A DNA stretch of 64,000 nt from Rhinopomastus cyanomelas (Eukaryota; Chordata; Aves; Bucerotiformes; Rhinopomastidae), in assembly GCA_013400115.1 (NCBI GenBank), contig VXBP01004058.1, forward strand, positions 55,826 through 119,825. The letters run 5' to 3'. Each line of letters opens with the position of its first letter. Position 1 is the first letter of the stretch. Positions 1 through 13,345 of this stretch are shown piece by piece. The position numbers were made by a program, and so were the translations under genes. The notes beneath the pieces are model-generated. The model did no database searches. It was not told where the DNA came from and was given only the letters and a program-made list of their open reading frames with translations.

Positions 1-3000
1 CACCACAATGCCTGCATCTAGTTAAGAATCTTTTATTTGAAAGGCTGGTGGCTAGGAATGACTTTCAAAGCTTCTGAGATGTGCTAGAAGAAACAGTAAC
101 AAACATGGTGACACAGAGAAACGTGAATCTTTGATTGCTTTGTGTAAGCCTTTGAGGGGAAAACACAGAAAGCCCCTCTTGCAGCAGCAGTGTAACGAGT
201 AGCATGCATGCTGAGTCAGTGAAAGCTGACTGGGGAAACAGCAGAAGTGATGTCAATGGAGCCACAGGCACATCCTCTCATCACCAGCTTAGTTCAGGAA
301 CTAATTAACTAACACATTCATTAGATGGACATAGCAGCTAGATTTTTCCTCACTCCTTAACGAATCATATTACTGTAATAAATCAGGGACACTAATTTTT
401 AGACTAATCCACAATCACTGCTCATTTTCATCCTGTTAGCTCCAACAGAATTATTTAAGTGCTTCCTCTGGAATCAGCACTAGTTATCAGTCTGGCTGTT
501 GTCAAGTGGTTGAAGTGATTTTACCACACACATCTCCTGTGGTTTAGCTTTATCTAGTGGAATAACAAAGACGTTTTGACGCAGCGCGGGTAAAATGCCT
601 TTTCTCTCAAAGTCCACTCAATTCAAGTACTTCTTCTGTGTATTTTCCAGAGGAGGTGTTTGATCACGTTTGTACTGCAGATTTTCTTGCTGTTTAACAG
701 TGAATAATAAACTGGCCACAGCAAACAGAGCAAAGGCTAATGATGGTTTAAAGGACTGCTAACAAATATACTAAGTATGAAAAAACCCAGGCTAGGTACT
801 GCTCAGCTCCCGTGGGTTTCAGACAGCCCTGTTTTCCAGGTATACTGTCACCAGTATTTGTGGCAGAACACAGAGAAAGGGTCTGACAGCTGAGTATTTT
901 TTCCCCCGTACCACCAGCAGCCACAATTCTTGTTACGCTAGTGATAAAACCACCGAGTATCAACTTCAGCACAGAGTATGCATAGACAAGTATTTCTCAC
1001 AAATCATATCCTCATTTAAATTTGCACATGAAAAGAAGGAATGTAAGAGTTAATGGAGACTGAATACAATTTCCATCAAAAACAAGTTCAACCTGTGACT
1101 TACAGCAGTAAAAACCAAGCAAATAGTCAGGAATGCTACAACAAAACCAAAAGTTTAATGCATCAACACTTACTTGATCCTTACAAGTGTTCTTGAGCTT
1201 CGAATATTTGAGGGTGAAATGTACTGTGCAAATTCTTTTTGAGGCTTTAGGAGGATTAAATAAACGCCTCTAAATGTCAACATTAAGGATATTTTAAGAA
1301 TAGCCAGGATGTTCTGCTGGAGGGGAAAATGATCCAGGAATAAAGATCCACACTCTGCCCAGGATCATTATTATTTATCATATCTGGACTGTTTGTATGC
1401 ACATGACAAAACAAAGTACTACTGGCACCAAGAAGAATGCCTTTCATCATGAAGTCCTCTAAGGTTTTACAGGTCTCCTGAGTAAGGACCAGGCTCTGCG
1501 CTACAGGTAAAAGGAGAAATAGAAATTATACACAATTTCAATCTCAGCAACCCACCAAATGAACAAACAAGCACAGCTTTACTGCTGCAGTATGAGGGAG
1601 TGAGTTCTTGAAAACACGAGAAAACATCAAGTACAAAAACCACTAAAGATTTCTGCCCTACAGTTAATACAATGAAAACTACACGTAAAGTTACATTCCA
1701 TAGGCACTGTAGAACTGTTCTAATTAACAATGAAAAGTGTGAACTCTTGGGTTCTGTGAGAGAACCTGAGCAGTGTCCCAACTTCAAACCTTCCTGTTCC
1801 TCGCCTGCACTTGCGCTGTACAGATGGGAGCGAGCAATGTTTGTCATCACTAGAGGGAGTCGCTTTCCCACAGCAGCACAGCAGCGCTTGAGAGGAAAAA
1901 ATCGGGTGATTTTGCACAAACTGCAAGTCACACGGTCTGCTTCACATGCTCCACGGGTGCTGGGGCTAACTCACAGGTCCAAGGAGGGCGTTTGTGTTCA
2001 CTGACTTTGAAAAGAGGCTTTAGGAAGGTAAAAGCCTTGGGTCTGGGTTTTTTACACCTCTCATGTCTTTCCTGTCTAGTTTAGTTTGGCTTAGCAGTGA
2101 GCAATGTTCTGTGGCTGGCTGTCCTCACTGTTACAGATCATTGTCATGTATGCAGTGCCCTGTGGCACCTAAAGAAGCTAAACACACAAAACTACATCTT
2201 CCCATCATTCCCATTTTCTATAGCTCACACAGTGGGGTCAGATTTGCTCCTTCCCTTGCACACAAAACCCCTGATTAAACACAGATCCCTCTGCGTCTTT
2301 ACTGCAGCAATGCATCAGGGCAGCAAAGGGTGAATTGTTTTCCTGCAGGCAATAATGGAATGCAAAAAAAGAAAAACAATGACACCAGCATTCAGCAAGA
2401 CTGTCAGCTGCTGCTTTATGAAAGATGCTGTAACAGGTTGTAGTTTCTTTGTCCAATAAGATGTTTCTTAGACCTCTGAACACATAATTAAGTGGTGAAA
2501 GAAAGAACTCCTGTAGTTATTTCTCAACCTGGAGTCTAAGGCCTGGCATCAGCTGTTGCCATGCAGATTCCCCCTGAAGTCAGAATCTGTCTGTCATCAC
2601 CACATAAGATTTGCCCCACACTGTGTGCATGCAGTAGACTCAGACATGACGTTCTCACTCTTGTACTTGAATTTTCAAAGCAACAAAGCCCAAGCTTACT
2701 CAGAGTAGTACAGAATGAAAACCTAATCTAACTCCTTGGAGCCTCGTTACACAAAATTAGGTAGCAGAGAAAATCTCTCCACATTGCTCCTTAATCCTGC
2801 CAACATGTACTTCAGGGATCTGTGGAGTTAAAATATTTTTTCTCAGTTCTGCTGCTGCTACTGAGTTGGCTTGAGTGGGTTTGCAGGGCAGTGAGGAGAA
2901 TTTGGCCAAAGACGTGGTTCATTTTGTTACACTGCGGCATTCATACTGCTCACCCACAGCAAGAGCAAACAAAACCAAGCTGTCAGGCGAATTCCTAAAA

Positions 3001-6000
3001 ACTCATCTCTGTCAAATCTGAAATGCCTGGATTGTGCAAGTTGGGAAGGCAAGGGGCAGTTTAGCAATATAAAAAGTATTTGTTTTAAATGCAGTCTCCT
3101 TTGTTTCAAGACAACAATGTCAATAAGGCTTTCTCTTCCCTTCCCAGTCCCATTTCCCTCTAAAGCAGCTTCTCATCACCTCGGGGGCCCACCAGCCAAG
3201 GGGATGTATTATCTCAGATCAAGGTGTCAGAGATGTCTGTGAAACCTCTTTCAGTTTCTAAAGCAACTTCTAGATGGCCTTGGAACCCAGAACAGAGAGT
3301 GATTTGTGGCAAAATCAAGCACAAGCAAGGACTGTATTTTCATTTGTTTCTCTTACTGTGTTTTCACTGTTCTGGACAAGCAACGGTAAAGGTAATTTTC
3401 TGGGCCTTTTTTTCAATCTCATCTACCTTCTGGCACAATACCTGCTATTGACTAGTATGTTTGTTTCTCGTCTTCTGAGAGAAGCTTCATATGCCACAGG
3501 CGTAAACCTTAAGCCTGAGAATGGAAAATGAAACCTTTTAAACCTGTATTTGCATATTTCCGGGCCTTAAGGTTCTAAGGTGTCTCACAGCACTTCCTCT
3601 CCTGCCTCTGTCTGAGTCCTGAGGAGAATGAAACACAACATTCTGGGCAACCCTGCTCCCACCTCTGTCATGGGATTAAAAAGACACATTTCTCCATGGT
3701 GAGATTAACACATGGGGTACAGAAAATGCTTGAATCCAAGCTGGATCCCACATCACAATTCTTGTTCTTTGAAGCATGGAATTTAATAGGCTTTCAAGCT
3801 GTTGATGGTGGCACATAATAAGTGTTCGAGCGTAACATTATAACTGCAAGGAAATGGGGCCTCAAAGCAGAAGAGTTTAGGCTTGGCTGCCCTCGGGCTT
3901 CCGGTGTGAGAATAAGTCTTATCTGACAGGTTAAATCTACTGACACGATCCATATAAAAACATTTTTAACAGCTGTTTGGCTCATGTCACCTTTTCCTCA
4001 CTACAAGAGGCTACACTGTCACATTAACATTCCTCCTACCTAAAACATCAGTTGCAGATTGCAGAAGACCCAACCACAACATGAAAGCCAAAGGCAGATC
4101 AAATGTCTTGTCTCTCAACACCACCTTGAACAGAGCTTTTGCTACCTCTTCGGTGATTACACAGTAATTACCAACAATACTGCTTGTGTCCTCGTGTTCA
4201 TTACTGTACAAACCACAGCACAGTGCTGCGGGGATCCTTGTCCAGAGCCCCACGCATCCCACTGCTGCTACCACTGTTGTGACCATATTTCAACCAAGAG
4301 CTCCCACCTGAAGTATCAGACACAAAGGGAGGGTTTAACCAAACCACTTACGGATTTGCAGGCAATAAACAACTTAGAAGAGAGGCTTCAAGACATTTTT
4401 AAAGCAAAACATGGTTTGGCCTTACATCCCATATCAAAGTTTCTTACTGCACAGAAGGAACTGAATGCTGTTGGAAAGACTGCACAAGCAGCAACACAGA
4501 GAAATGGTCTTAATAAGGAGGAGAAAACTCTCTTCTTTTTAAAATCTCCCCTGATGTCCAGAGAGATGAAACACTTGCCACTGTGATTCAGTCAGCATTT
4601 TTCCTGTCTAGTCTCACCTTTATGAGCTTACATAGGCTTTCTTAATGATTCAGCATGTTTATTATTTTTAACAACAAATCTTATGGTCTCTCATCCACAT
4701 TAAGCCATCATGTTACTTTTTTTACACTTTGTTATGGAAAGAAGCAATTGTTTCTAACGAAACCTTGGAAGTTTCTGCACGTGCTTTAATCTAGCCCGAC
4801 AAGAATGCTAAAGCACCAACAAGGGCTCTAGGAGATTTAAAAGGATCATAAAAGATTCAAATACTCTTCATCTTTGATCTCAAATGATATTCTAAGCCCT
4901 GGTATTAAATTAAATCTAACTTAAATGCCAAATGCGTGAAAAATGTTAATGGCATCGAGGTTAATATGTACAGAAAACAATCTCCGAGAGATTTGTTTAA
5001 ACTGTGTGTTCTATTGTAAATAAATAAATTTCACACAGACTCTTAGGAATTCTTCCTCACCTATAGTGATCAATAAACCCTTTGTAAAGTTGTCTAAATT
5101 CTTTGCAGATCATCACTGTTCATAGGCACTTTCAGGTGGTCTGTGAGGTTGTTCTTGTCAAGTGCTTGTCAGTGTTTGCTGTACAAAAGGCAAGGTCTAA
5201 GAGCTTTCAGGAGTTTTTTTGAACGCTTACAATCTCCCTGCATGTCTGCTCCAAGTAATTCTCTCTTGTGTATTTCTCCTCTGGGAATTTAATGACAATA
5301 AACTTTGCTGTTGCAGAAGCAGCATTGCACAGGATAGTATCCTTGTGTACAGATGGGAACAGCTGGAGCTGGAAACGGCACCAGGAGGACTCAGGGCTAA
5401 TAAGCATAAATCCTGAAAGATGAAATAAATAGCGCCAGCAGAATGTGTGGGAGAGAATGCTGCACAAACATCACTTCAGGCAGGAGCCAGCTCATTTTAC
5501 TCCTTCTCTTCAAGGTCACAATACATTACAACTCAATACTGTATCACCACCAGAAAGAGGAAAAGACAAAAAGCTGGACAGTGCCACTTAAGGAGAGAAA
5601 TAATTATCCCAAACCCTGTCCCATTCTGGTCAGGACAGGAGAGCTGTAGCATGCTGCATTTCTGAAAATACAGCTGAGAGCTGCAGAACTGAACTACATT
5701 ATTGTGAAACTTAAATGTAAAGCAAGTCTAGAGAGTGACTTAGTTCTAGCTCAACCAGTGATACTTTTCTTACATTTTCCAGCACTTCATCTTCCACACA
5801 AAGATTGTTGCTACCTGCTGCTTCAAAATGAAGAAGCCTCAGCCTGTCAGACAGGTCTGGACAAACCTCTCCTTCCCTCCAACAGTCCCAGTTACCCCTG
5901 CGCTGCACAAACACACCCTTCAGATTGTCCACAAACTTTGAAAGGTGAAAGGAGGTAAAGCAAGCAGAGAGAAGGAGCAAACAGAGTTGGTTACCCACGC

Positions 6001-9000
6001 CTGAAAGCGTATTTACCTCTATTTATACAAAGATCTCCAATGGCATGTAAGGCAAAACGTAAACGATGAGGAAAATGGAGTAAGAAGGACCAAGCATGTA
6101 GGAGTCAGGAGGTGGGAATAGGATGGACACAGACACATGAGCCTGCTGGAAAGATTATCAGGGGAGATGGAGAAGAAAACCAGACAGTTAACAGATGGAT
6201 GGGTGGCAAAATAGGAGGTAAGAGGTGGCTGCAGTGTGTAAAGGGACAAAAGTAACATCCCATTACCAAATGCCATGAGTAATTTTTATGACAGGCTATC
6301 ACTCTTTTTTATTACCACATTCTGTGGGAGTCTGACTGAATCAGACATGAGTAAGAACCGAATCAAAACCACAGGGTCTGCTTCACTGGAAGCTTAAAAT
6401 GCAGAAGCCGCATTCCTGAGCTCACTTCCGGAGTGCAAAAAAATCTAAAATTAGTGTTTACAGTGGAAGTTCACACAATTGACTCACTTGAGTGGGTCTT
6501 CTCGTCTTCAAGTACCCAAACTAGGAAAGCTGTGGTGACTCCAGCCTACACAGACTGACCCCTGAAACAGCACCAGCATCATCAGCCTACTCACATTCAG
6601 TATGAACTGCAAAGCCACAGAGTCCCCAGCCAGCCTCCCAGTTCACTGCAATTATTGCTGCTACCATATCAAGGTCTACGCTGTATCTTTGTATGTTCAA
6701 ATTTGTTGGAATCGCAGAAATATTCTCAATTACAAGACTTTCAATCTTATATTTCATAGCTCTAGAAAATCAGTTTGAAAACAACAGCTCAGGTTCTTAA
6801 TTTGTACAACCCTATTGTTCAGGCCTGTTCGTAGCACCAGCTCATCTGAGAAATTGTCCTCAGGATCTAGTCATCTTCCCGAACACAATTTCCTCTGGCT
6901 GCCACTTGCCTGGAACACATCAATCAGCATATTTAAAGAGCAAAGACACAACTTCCATTTGCAGCAACAGAAACGAAGGTCTATGGTTCTGTATCTTTCC
7001 CATCACTGGGTACTAAGACTTGCCTAAGACTTCTCTGTAAAGCTTTCTAAACCTCATCAATAGATTGGGAAACTGCTTCTGAGAACGCTGAGGAGGTCAG
7101 CACAGCAGAGCACGAACAGGAACTGTAAGATTGCAAGCAAGCAGTGGATGCAACACTTCTGAAGTTCTGCAGCTGCTCTTGAGTAATGCCCTACTGCTGT
7201 TACTATGCAGGGAAGACAAAAATTGCTAGCAACCTCTTTTATCTTCACATGCGGACATTTTGGCTACATGAGGTGATTTTCCAGTACGGCTCAGGGCAGT
7301 GCTAGTCAACATTGCTGCATTTTGAGTTGTTGACTTACAAGGTCAGGAAAAATGCTGATAACAACTGTGTGTTGTTCTCTATTCTCTCATATTCCAGTCA
7401 GCTTCAAATGGAGTCTAACACAAGCCTAGACGGCCCTTGTGGTGGGATTCCAGCCATGTACACCAAGGTTTACACCACTAACAAATCTATGCCAACTTAC
7501 ACTCTAATATGCCCTTCTGATTCCCTTTCTGTGCAGATAGTGACTTAGAAGGAAACCTTCTGGCTCCCTGATACACAGACAAGGTCAGAATTACACCACG
7601 TACTTCTTTCTGCACCTGGCAGCTTTGCAGGAATGAGAGCCAAGGAAGCAGTGCGGGCAGCTCTGGCTGCAGCTATCCATGCCACGAATGCCTCTGCACA
7701 AAGCTTGGAGGTAAGAGAGGGCATCTCAAGCTGGAACCTGACCCATTTATGTGTGGCCCAAGTGGATGCTGACTTTGCTTAAATATTCCATGCTGCTGCA
7801 AGCTAATTCTACTTCAAACAGAGATTTCTTCAGGAATGTGTACATGTGCAGAAATTGGCGTGTAGGAGAATGCACAGGATTTGCAAACAGGACAGCTTTA
7901 CTTTACTTTTAATTCCAGCTCATCATGACTTGCCAGAAATCACTGCCCCTCAGCAGCTGCTTCAGAGCCCAGAGCTGGCAATCTCACAGCAGCCAATGTT
8001 GACAATGCTAATGCCCAGGACCCTCACTGGGAGTTTAAAAAGTCTATGTGTGGAAGTAAAGACTACCGAATTTTTCACTCAACTATTAAACAAAAGAATT
8101 TCAGCTAATTTTGATTGTAGCTTGTTTTAGGAAGTTCTTAGTAAAAGCTAAAGAGCTGTGCGCAGAGATTCCACACAAACAATTCAAACAGTGGGAGAAC
8201 TGTAGGAGAAACACTCACTAAAGGTGGCACACGATGCAAACAGAATTCTAGTCTCAGCTTAGTATCACATTCTTTCCACTCTTTTCTGGAAGGCGGAAAA
8301 AAAAGTAAAACTTCAAGAATAATACATTTTCAGTGAGTTCTGCTAGTGCAAGTGCTTTTCCATCAACCCTTTCTTTCAGTACACACACTCACATCTGTTA
8401 AGTTACAGAGGTAATTTGCACCCACTTAGAGCTCCATTTGAGGAAGTATAAAAATAGCCTGGTAACACGAACCTGGCCTATTCCTTGAGATGATTATTAG
8501 AAATACAACTAGAATAATTATTTTCTTTCACTAGAACATGAAAATCGGGCAAAAATGTGTCTTTGAACATCCTCTGACAACCTCTTTTGCTCTCAGAGAT
8601 AGGAACATGGTTCCTGTGAAAGTTCTGTTCCCGTTCCTACTACTCCTGTCCTCTTCAGCTGACCTTTTCAAAATCATTCAATGGTTTGGGAAGAAAGCAA
8701 AATCTCACAAGATTGTTGCAAGACATCTCAAGACTCAAGTTCATTGAACTGTCCATTTCAATTACCTGCTCAAGGACAGAATCTGCATGTCTGCTACTCC
8801 TGTTTCACAAGGATGTCAGTACCCATTGGGTATGATACTAGTTAATCCCACTGTATAGTGCCCATAGTGCAGCACATCGTGGGTGCTCTAATACCACATT
8901 CACAGGAAAGGGAACAGTTAACGGCCTTCAGCGCAGTAGGTCATTGGAACACATTGATCCTAACTGGGTTAACCAGATCACAGAAATAGTACTGATGCCT

Positions 9001-9574
9001 TTCACCTCTTTATTGCTTCCAGATAGTGGCCCAGAATTTTGATTTCTGGAATCATCTACGGTCTATTTAGGGAAAATCTGCTTCACCTACAGCATAGTTC
9101 TGTGGAGGTTCTGCTCCCATATTTATTTTCATTACAGACTGGTGAGTATTTTGCCTGTTCTTGTACAAAACCTGGTGCTATGTACCTCATTTAAAAGAAG
9201 AGCTACAATCTATTCTGTTATTTGTAGCATCTTCTGGAGGAAATAGTTTATCACTGACTTTCAGTAAACCTTGAGCTCAGCTGGCTTTTTTATACAGTGT
9301 TAAGCATCTCAACCCATTACTTTTACTTTTGGTTAAATGTTAGACCTTTAATTGTAAAATTAGAGAAAACTGTAAATCTTTGTTGTGCTACACAGTAGCT
9401 TTTCAGCATCTGCATCTATTTACTTAAAAGGTTCTTTTGGAAAAAGCCAGGAACAATTTGTGTTACATTAAAACCTAAATCAAGAACTAATTTTTCAATT
9501 TTTTATTTTCCTCAAGGATTTTGCAGAGCACTCTGAACCCTAAGTTATTCTGATTCTGTAACTTCTCCAGTGAA
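1..9574. other. Intergenic, no gene recognised
   Basis: AT-rich sequence with only short, overlapping open frames on both strands and none resembling a protein that I know. I see no tRNA, CpG island or clear transposon. One exon-like 80-nt segment at 7631-7710 is listed among the findings. Confidence 0.6.
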
Positions 9575-9652
9575 GAGATCCTGCTGTGGCAGGGGGATTG
9601 GACTAGATGATCTTTCAGGGTCCCTTCCAATCCCTAATGATTCTATGATTCT
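9575..9652 (+). mobile_element. CR1 LINE 3' end fragment
   Basis: This is the typical bird CR1 3' terminus, with GATCCTGCTGTGGCAGGGGG, then GGACTAGATGATCTTTC, ending in ATGATTCTATGATTCT. It is about 80 bp, strongly 5'-truncated and non-coding. Confidence 0.9.
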
Positions 9653-10194
9653 AACTATCTTTGTGAAACATCTGCTTATGGCTACCAGCAAGAGCATCAC
9701 AACATGTTGTGTGTAAATGCTTTCTTTATGATAGAAATGCTGCACCAATATACATCTTAATTAAAAACTTGTAAATGCACAAATTAAAACCTCTCATAAA
9801 GAAAAGCCATGAGGACAACAGATCTTTTCTTCAGGGATCCCTTCTGAAGTACTCCAGAACACCAGAATATTCTGGCAGTGGGAACGTTGCTCTCTCTGTA
9901 AAATTCGCTCCGTATTTTCTGTGACAGTAATTGTGGAAGGTAAGCAGATACAATGACCTGAGATTGTCAGAACAGATTCAAGTGAGCAGGAAAATGAAAG
10001 GGTTTGAAGCCAAACCATTTGGATCATCCCTCTGCAGTTATAGCTGTCACAGTCCACATGGCAGCTACAACTTAATCTTCTTTGTGTGACAATCCATCAA
10101 ATTCAACAGTCAGTACTATAACTGTAACAGAACTTCCCCTAAACCTCATGGAAAGCATCACGCTATCTCAAAATCTTTTCTAAGAACTGGCATG

Positions 10195-10342
10195 GAATCA
10201 ATATGAGAAGGAACTTCTTCCCAGCGAGGGTGACAGAGCACTGGAAGGGGGTGCCCAAGGGGTTGTGGAGTCAGTTTCGCTGGAGACATTTAAAACCTGC
10301 CTGGACACATTCCTGTGCGACTTTTTGTAGGGATTCTGTGAT
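10195..10342 (+). mobile_element. CR1 LINE 3' end fragment with internal deletion
   Basis: It carries the end of ORF2 and the 3' UTR, including AGGAACTTCTTCCCAGCGAG, GCACTGGAAGGGGGTGCCCA and CACATTCCTGTGCGACTT. It then skips most of the 3' terminus and ends GGATTCTGTGATT. It is degenerate and non-coding. Confidence 0.88.
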
Positions 10343-12400
10343 TAGCACTTTCCACAATCTTTGATTATTATTTTCAGTAAGAGTGCAACATCTCACTAAG
10401 TGTGTACTGGGGAAATAACATTCACACAAGCTGAGCTACAGCACTGCAGCTTTACTCACATATTTCAGCATGCCCTGAAATCTCATTTTTTCTCTCCTCA
10501 TCAACCACTCCTTTCACACAGGTGTCCAGCTGAAAGAACTCCTTTCCTCAGGGGTTCTCTGTGAAACAGTTAAGAAATAATGGTGAAAACAGTAGGAGCT
10601 ACTGTACTTCAATGGCAGACCATTTGCTTTTCTCTGCCAAAATATTTGTACTTCACCAGTTCCATCAACATGTCTTATGAGAATCAGAAGTCAGCAAAGA
10701 GAGGCCCTCAGGAGAAAAGAATGTCAGAAGTGTCCATAGGTAGGTTGCTGTTTGTCTAGAAAGCAGAGAAGCAGACTGGTCTATGCACAAAGCCACACTC
10801 AAATCCATGATACTACAAATGCGACGCCTTGCCGGAATCCAACATTAAATATGCTTAGACCTCAAATGAAAGATTTGAGCAGCATCTGTGCTGCAGAAGA
10901 ACACAGCTGGTAGCCAACCACAGCTCTGGGCTGACTGAGGTGGCAGTTACGACACAGCCAAGACCCCCGAGTTCCATCACTGGTTGCTGAATCTGCTGTG
11001 CTTGGCAGTGCCACTGACATCTGGCTAAGAAGCATTCATCAGCATTATTTGTGACTATAGAATTACTGCGGCTGGGCACTTGTGAGGAACACTGTTCACC
11101 TACACAGTTCTGTGAACACATCTCTGGAGTGCAAATGTACTGTCACGTAGAGGATTGCTTTAGTGGTTCCATCACAGTCTCCCTTCAGCACGAGAACACA
11201 CGTTCACAGACAGGCCACACAACTTCCTTTCAGCACAATGCTGGCTCAGCTACATCCATGTCTCATGAAATCCCTGTACAGGTAACCACTGGATCATGTG
11301 CAGAGAAAGAAAAGGAAAACCAAGAAAACTCTCCTCAGCAATCCTTATCAAGAGCCTCCACATCAAGGATTAGTCTGGGGCTGGTTACACATCCTGGGAA
11401 AAGATGGAACTTCCTTCTAGGAAGAGCTCATCTGGTTCTATGGGCGGTACTTGAATCTCCCCACACTCTGCTATTCAAGGCATCCTAAGTTATTTCCCGT
11501 TTACAAAGACTAGATGTTTATTACTTCTAAGCAAAGTGCTGTCAGTGCTTGACCAGGAAGTTGTCCTTAAAGAGTTCTCCACCCCAGACACCTCTGGCAC
11601 ATCCCAACTCAGGCTGCTGCACCTCAGCGTGGAGGAAACAGGCAGTGCTGTGAACACCTTAAGATGTTACCTGAGAGCAAACTCAGAGGACAAGGCACGT
11701 ACTTCTCCTTAATCTTATGCACATTTCTATGAAGAAATCATTCCTATGCACTTTTTTCAGGTTCAGGCTGTCAGTCATGATACAATAGCAGTGCATCAAA
11801 TTAATCACCACCTTTTGTATCAACTGCTGCTTCTGGGGCTTCAACAGTCACCATCCCCTTTCCTCTTGTTTCACCCTCATCCCTCCTTGGATTGCTGGCT
11901 TCATCAGTTTATATCTGGCGTTGCATTCTGAAATTTCATTGCGCTGATCAAGAATCAAGTTTTTATTGAAATAAAATAAAAGCTTTGCTTCAAGTCCAAA
12001 ACTACGCAATACATCTCTCCTTGCTCCAAAACTGGAAACAAAACCACTCACGTTAGAAGACCCTGCTAAGTGTACAATAAAGGTAGTAAGGGAATGAAAC
12101 TCAATTTTAGTCCAAAGAACACAAGTCTAAATTAGGAATTTCAAGTATTAAAAAGTACATGGGACAGTGTTGCATTAGGTGACCACTGCTACAAAGCTTA
12201 ATACATAAAAATAAAAAATTCATCAAAATCCATTCTTCATAATAAATGAGATAACTAAGGCCCATCAAACTGGTCTGTTCTTTTAAAACATCCCATCACA
12301 GTGATACAACTAGTGAAAATATGGTCTTTTCTTGCACGGTTAAAAAAACAACCTTAAAACATTTTCTTTTTCTTTGTTTGGGGGGTACATCAAAAGCATC
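10343..12400. other. Intergenic, no gene recognised
   Basis: Between two CR1 fragments. The 145-codon frame at 11051-11488 is not recognisable and has no supporting splice or promoter signal. Confidence 0.55.
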
Positions 12401-13345
12401 ATAGAATCATAGAATCACTATGGATTGGAAGGGACCTCGAAAGATCATCTAGTCCAATCCTCCTGCAACAGCAGGATCACCTAAACCAAGTCACACAGGA
12501 ACTCATCCAGGTGGGTCTTGAACATCTCCAGTGAGGGAGACTCCACAACCACCCTGGGCAGCCTGTTCCAGTGCTCCATCACCCTTACCGTGAAGAAGTT
12601 CCTTCTCAGGTTGATGTGGAACCTTCTATGTTCCAGCTTACAACCATTGCCCCTCGTCCTATCACTACATGTCACCGAGACCAGCCCAGCTCCATCCTCC
12701 CGACAACCACCCCTCAAATATTTGTAGACATTAATGAGGTCGCCCCTCAGTCTCCTCTTCTCCAAGCTAAAGAAACCCAGCTCCCTCAGCTTCTCCCTGG
12801 ACAGTACTCAATGCATTCCAGCTGTTCTCTCACATAGAGGGCAACTCCTCCACCCCACCTTGCTGGCCTGTCCCTTCTAAAAAGGACGTAGCGGTCCATG
12901 GCCACATTCCAGTCATGCCAGCTGTCCCACCAGGTCTCCGTAATCGCTACCAAATCGTAACTGCCTGACTGGACACAGATTTCTAACTCCTCCTGCTTAT
13001 TCCCCATGCTGCGTGCATTGGTGTGCAGGCACTTCAGGGAGTGAGCCGAGCGCTCCGATCTCACCCTAGGATAGCAAGAGGTCACCTGTTCTTCCTTAAG
13101 ATCAGAGCTCTGCCCCACCTGTGCTCGCCCATCAACCATCCCACTCCCCTCAAATCTAGTTTAAAGACATTTGTTTCCAGAGTGGATACACCATCCACTA
13201 TTGCCTCCCGAGAGGCTTGTGTACCATCCCCTTCCCCCTTCAATCCTAGTTTAAAGCCCTCTGGATGAGGCCTGCCAACCCGTGGCCTAGTGCCCTTTTA
13301 CCCTTATTAGATAGGTGCAAACCACCTGAGTCTAACAGGCCATGA
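12401..13345 (-). mobile_element. Internally deleted CR1 LINE (ORF1 end, ORF2 endonuclease start, ORF2 end, 3' UTR)
   Basis: On the minus strand, from 13345 down, it reads the C-terminus of ORF1 (HLSNKGKRALGHGLAGLIQR, then a stop at about 13250), the inter-ORF segment, and the start of the ORF2 endonuclease (TNARSMGNKQEELE, ITETWWDSW, RWGGGVALYVRE) to about 12804. It then jumps to the last part of ORF2 (RTRGNGCKLEHRRFHINLRR, ending LDEFLCDLV and a stop at about 12481) and the 3' UTR, ending in two ATAGAATC-type repeats near 12401. The rest of the endonuclease and nearly all the reverse transcriptase are missing, so it is inactive. Confidence 0.93.

Noticed and set aside
4059..4586. A 175-codon + strand open frame
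   Set aside because: Composition is irregular and Cys/His/Gln-rich, nothing resembles a known domain, and an overlapping minus-strand frame is also open; treated as chance.
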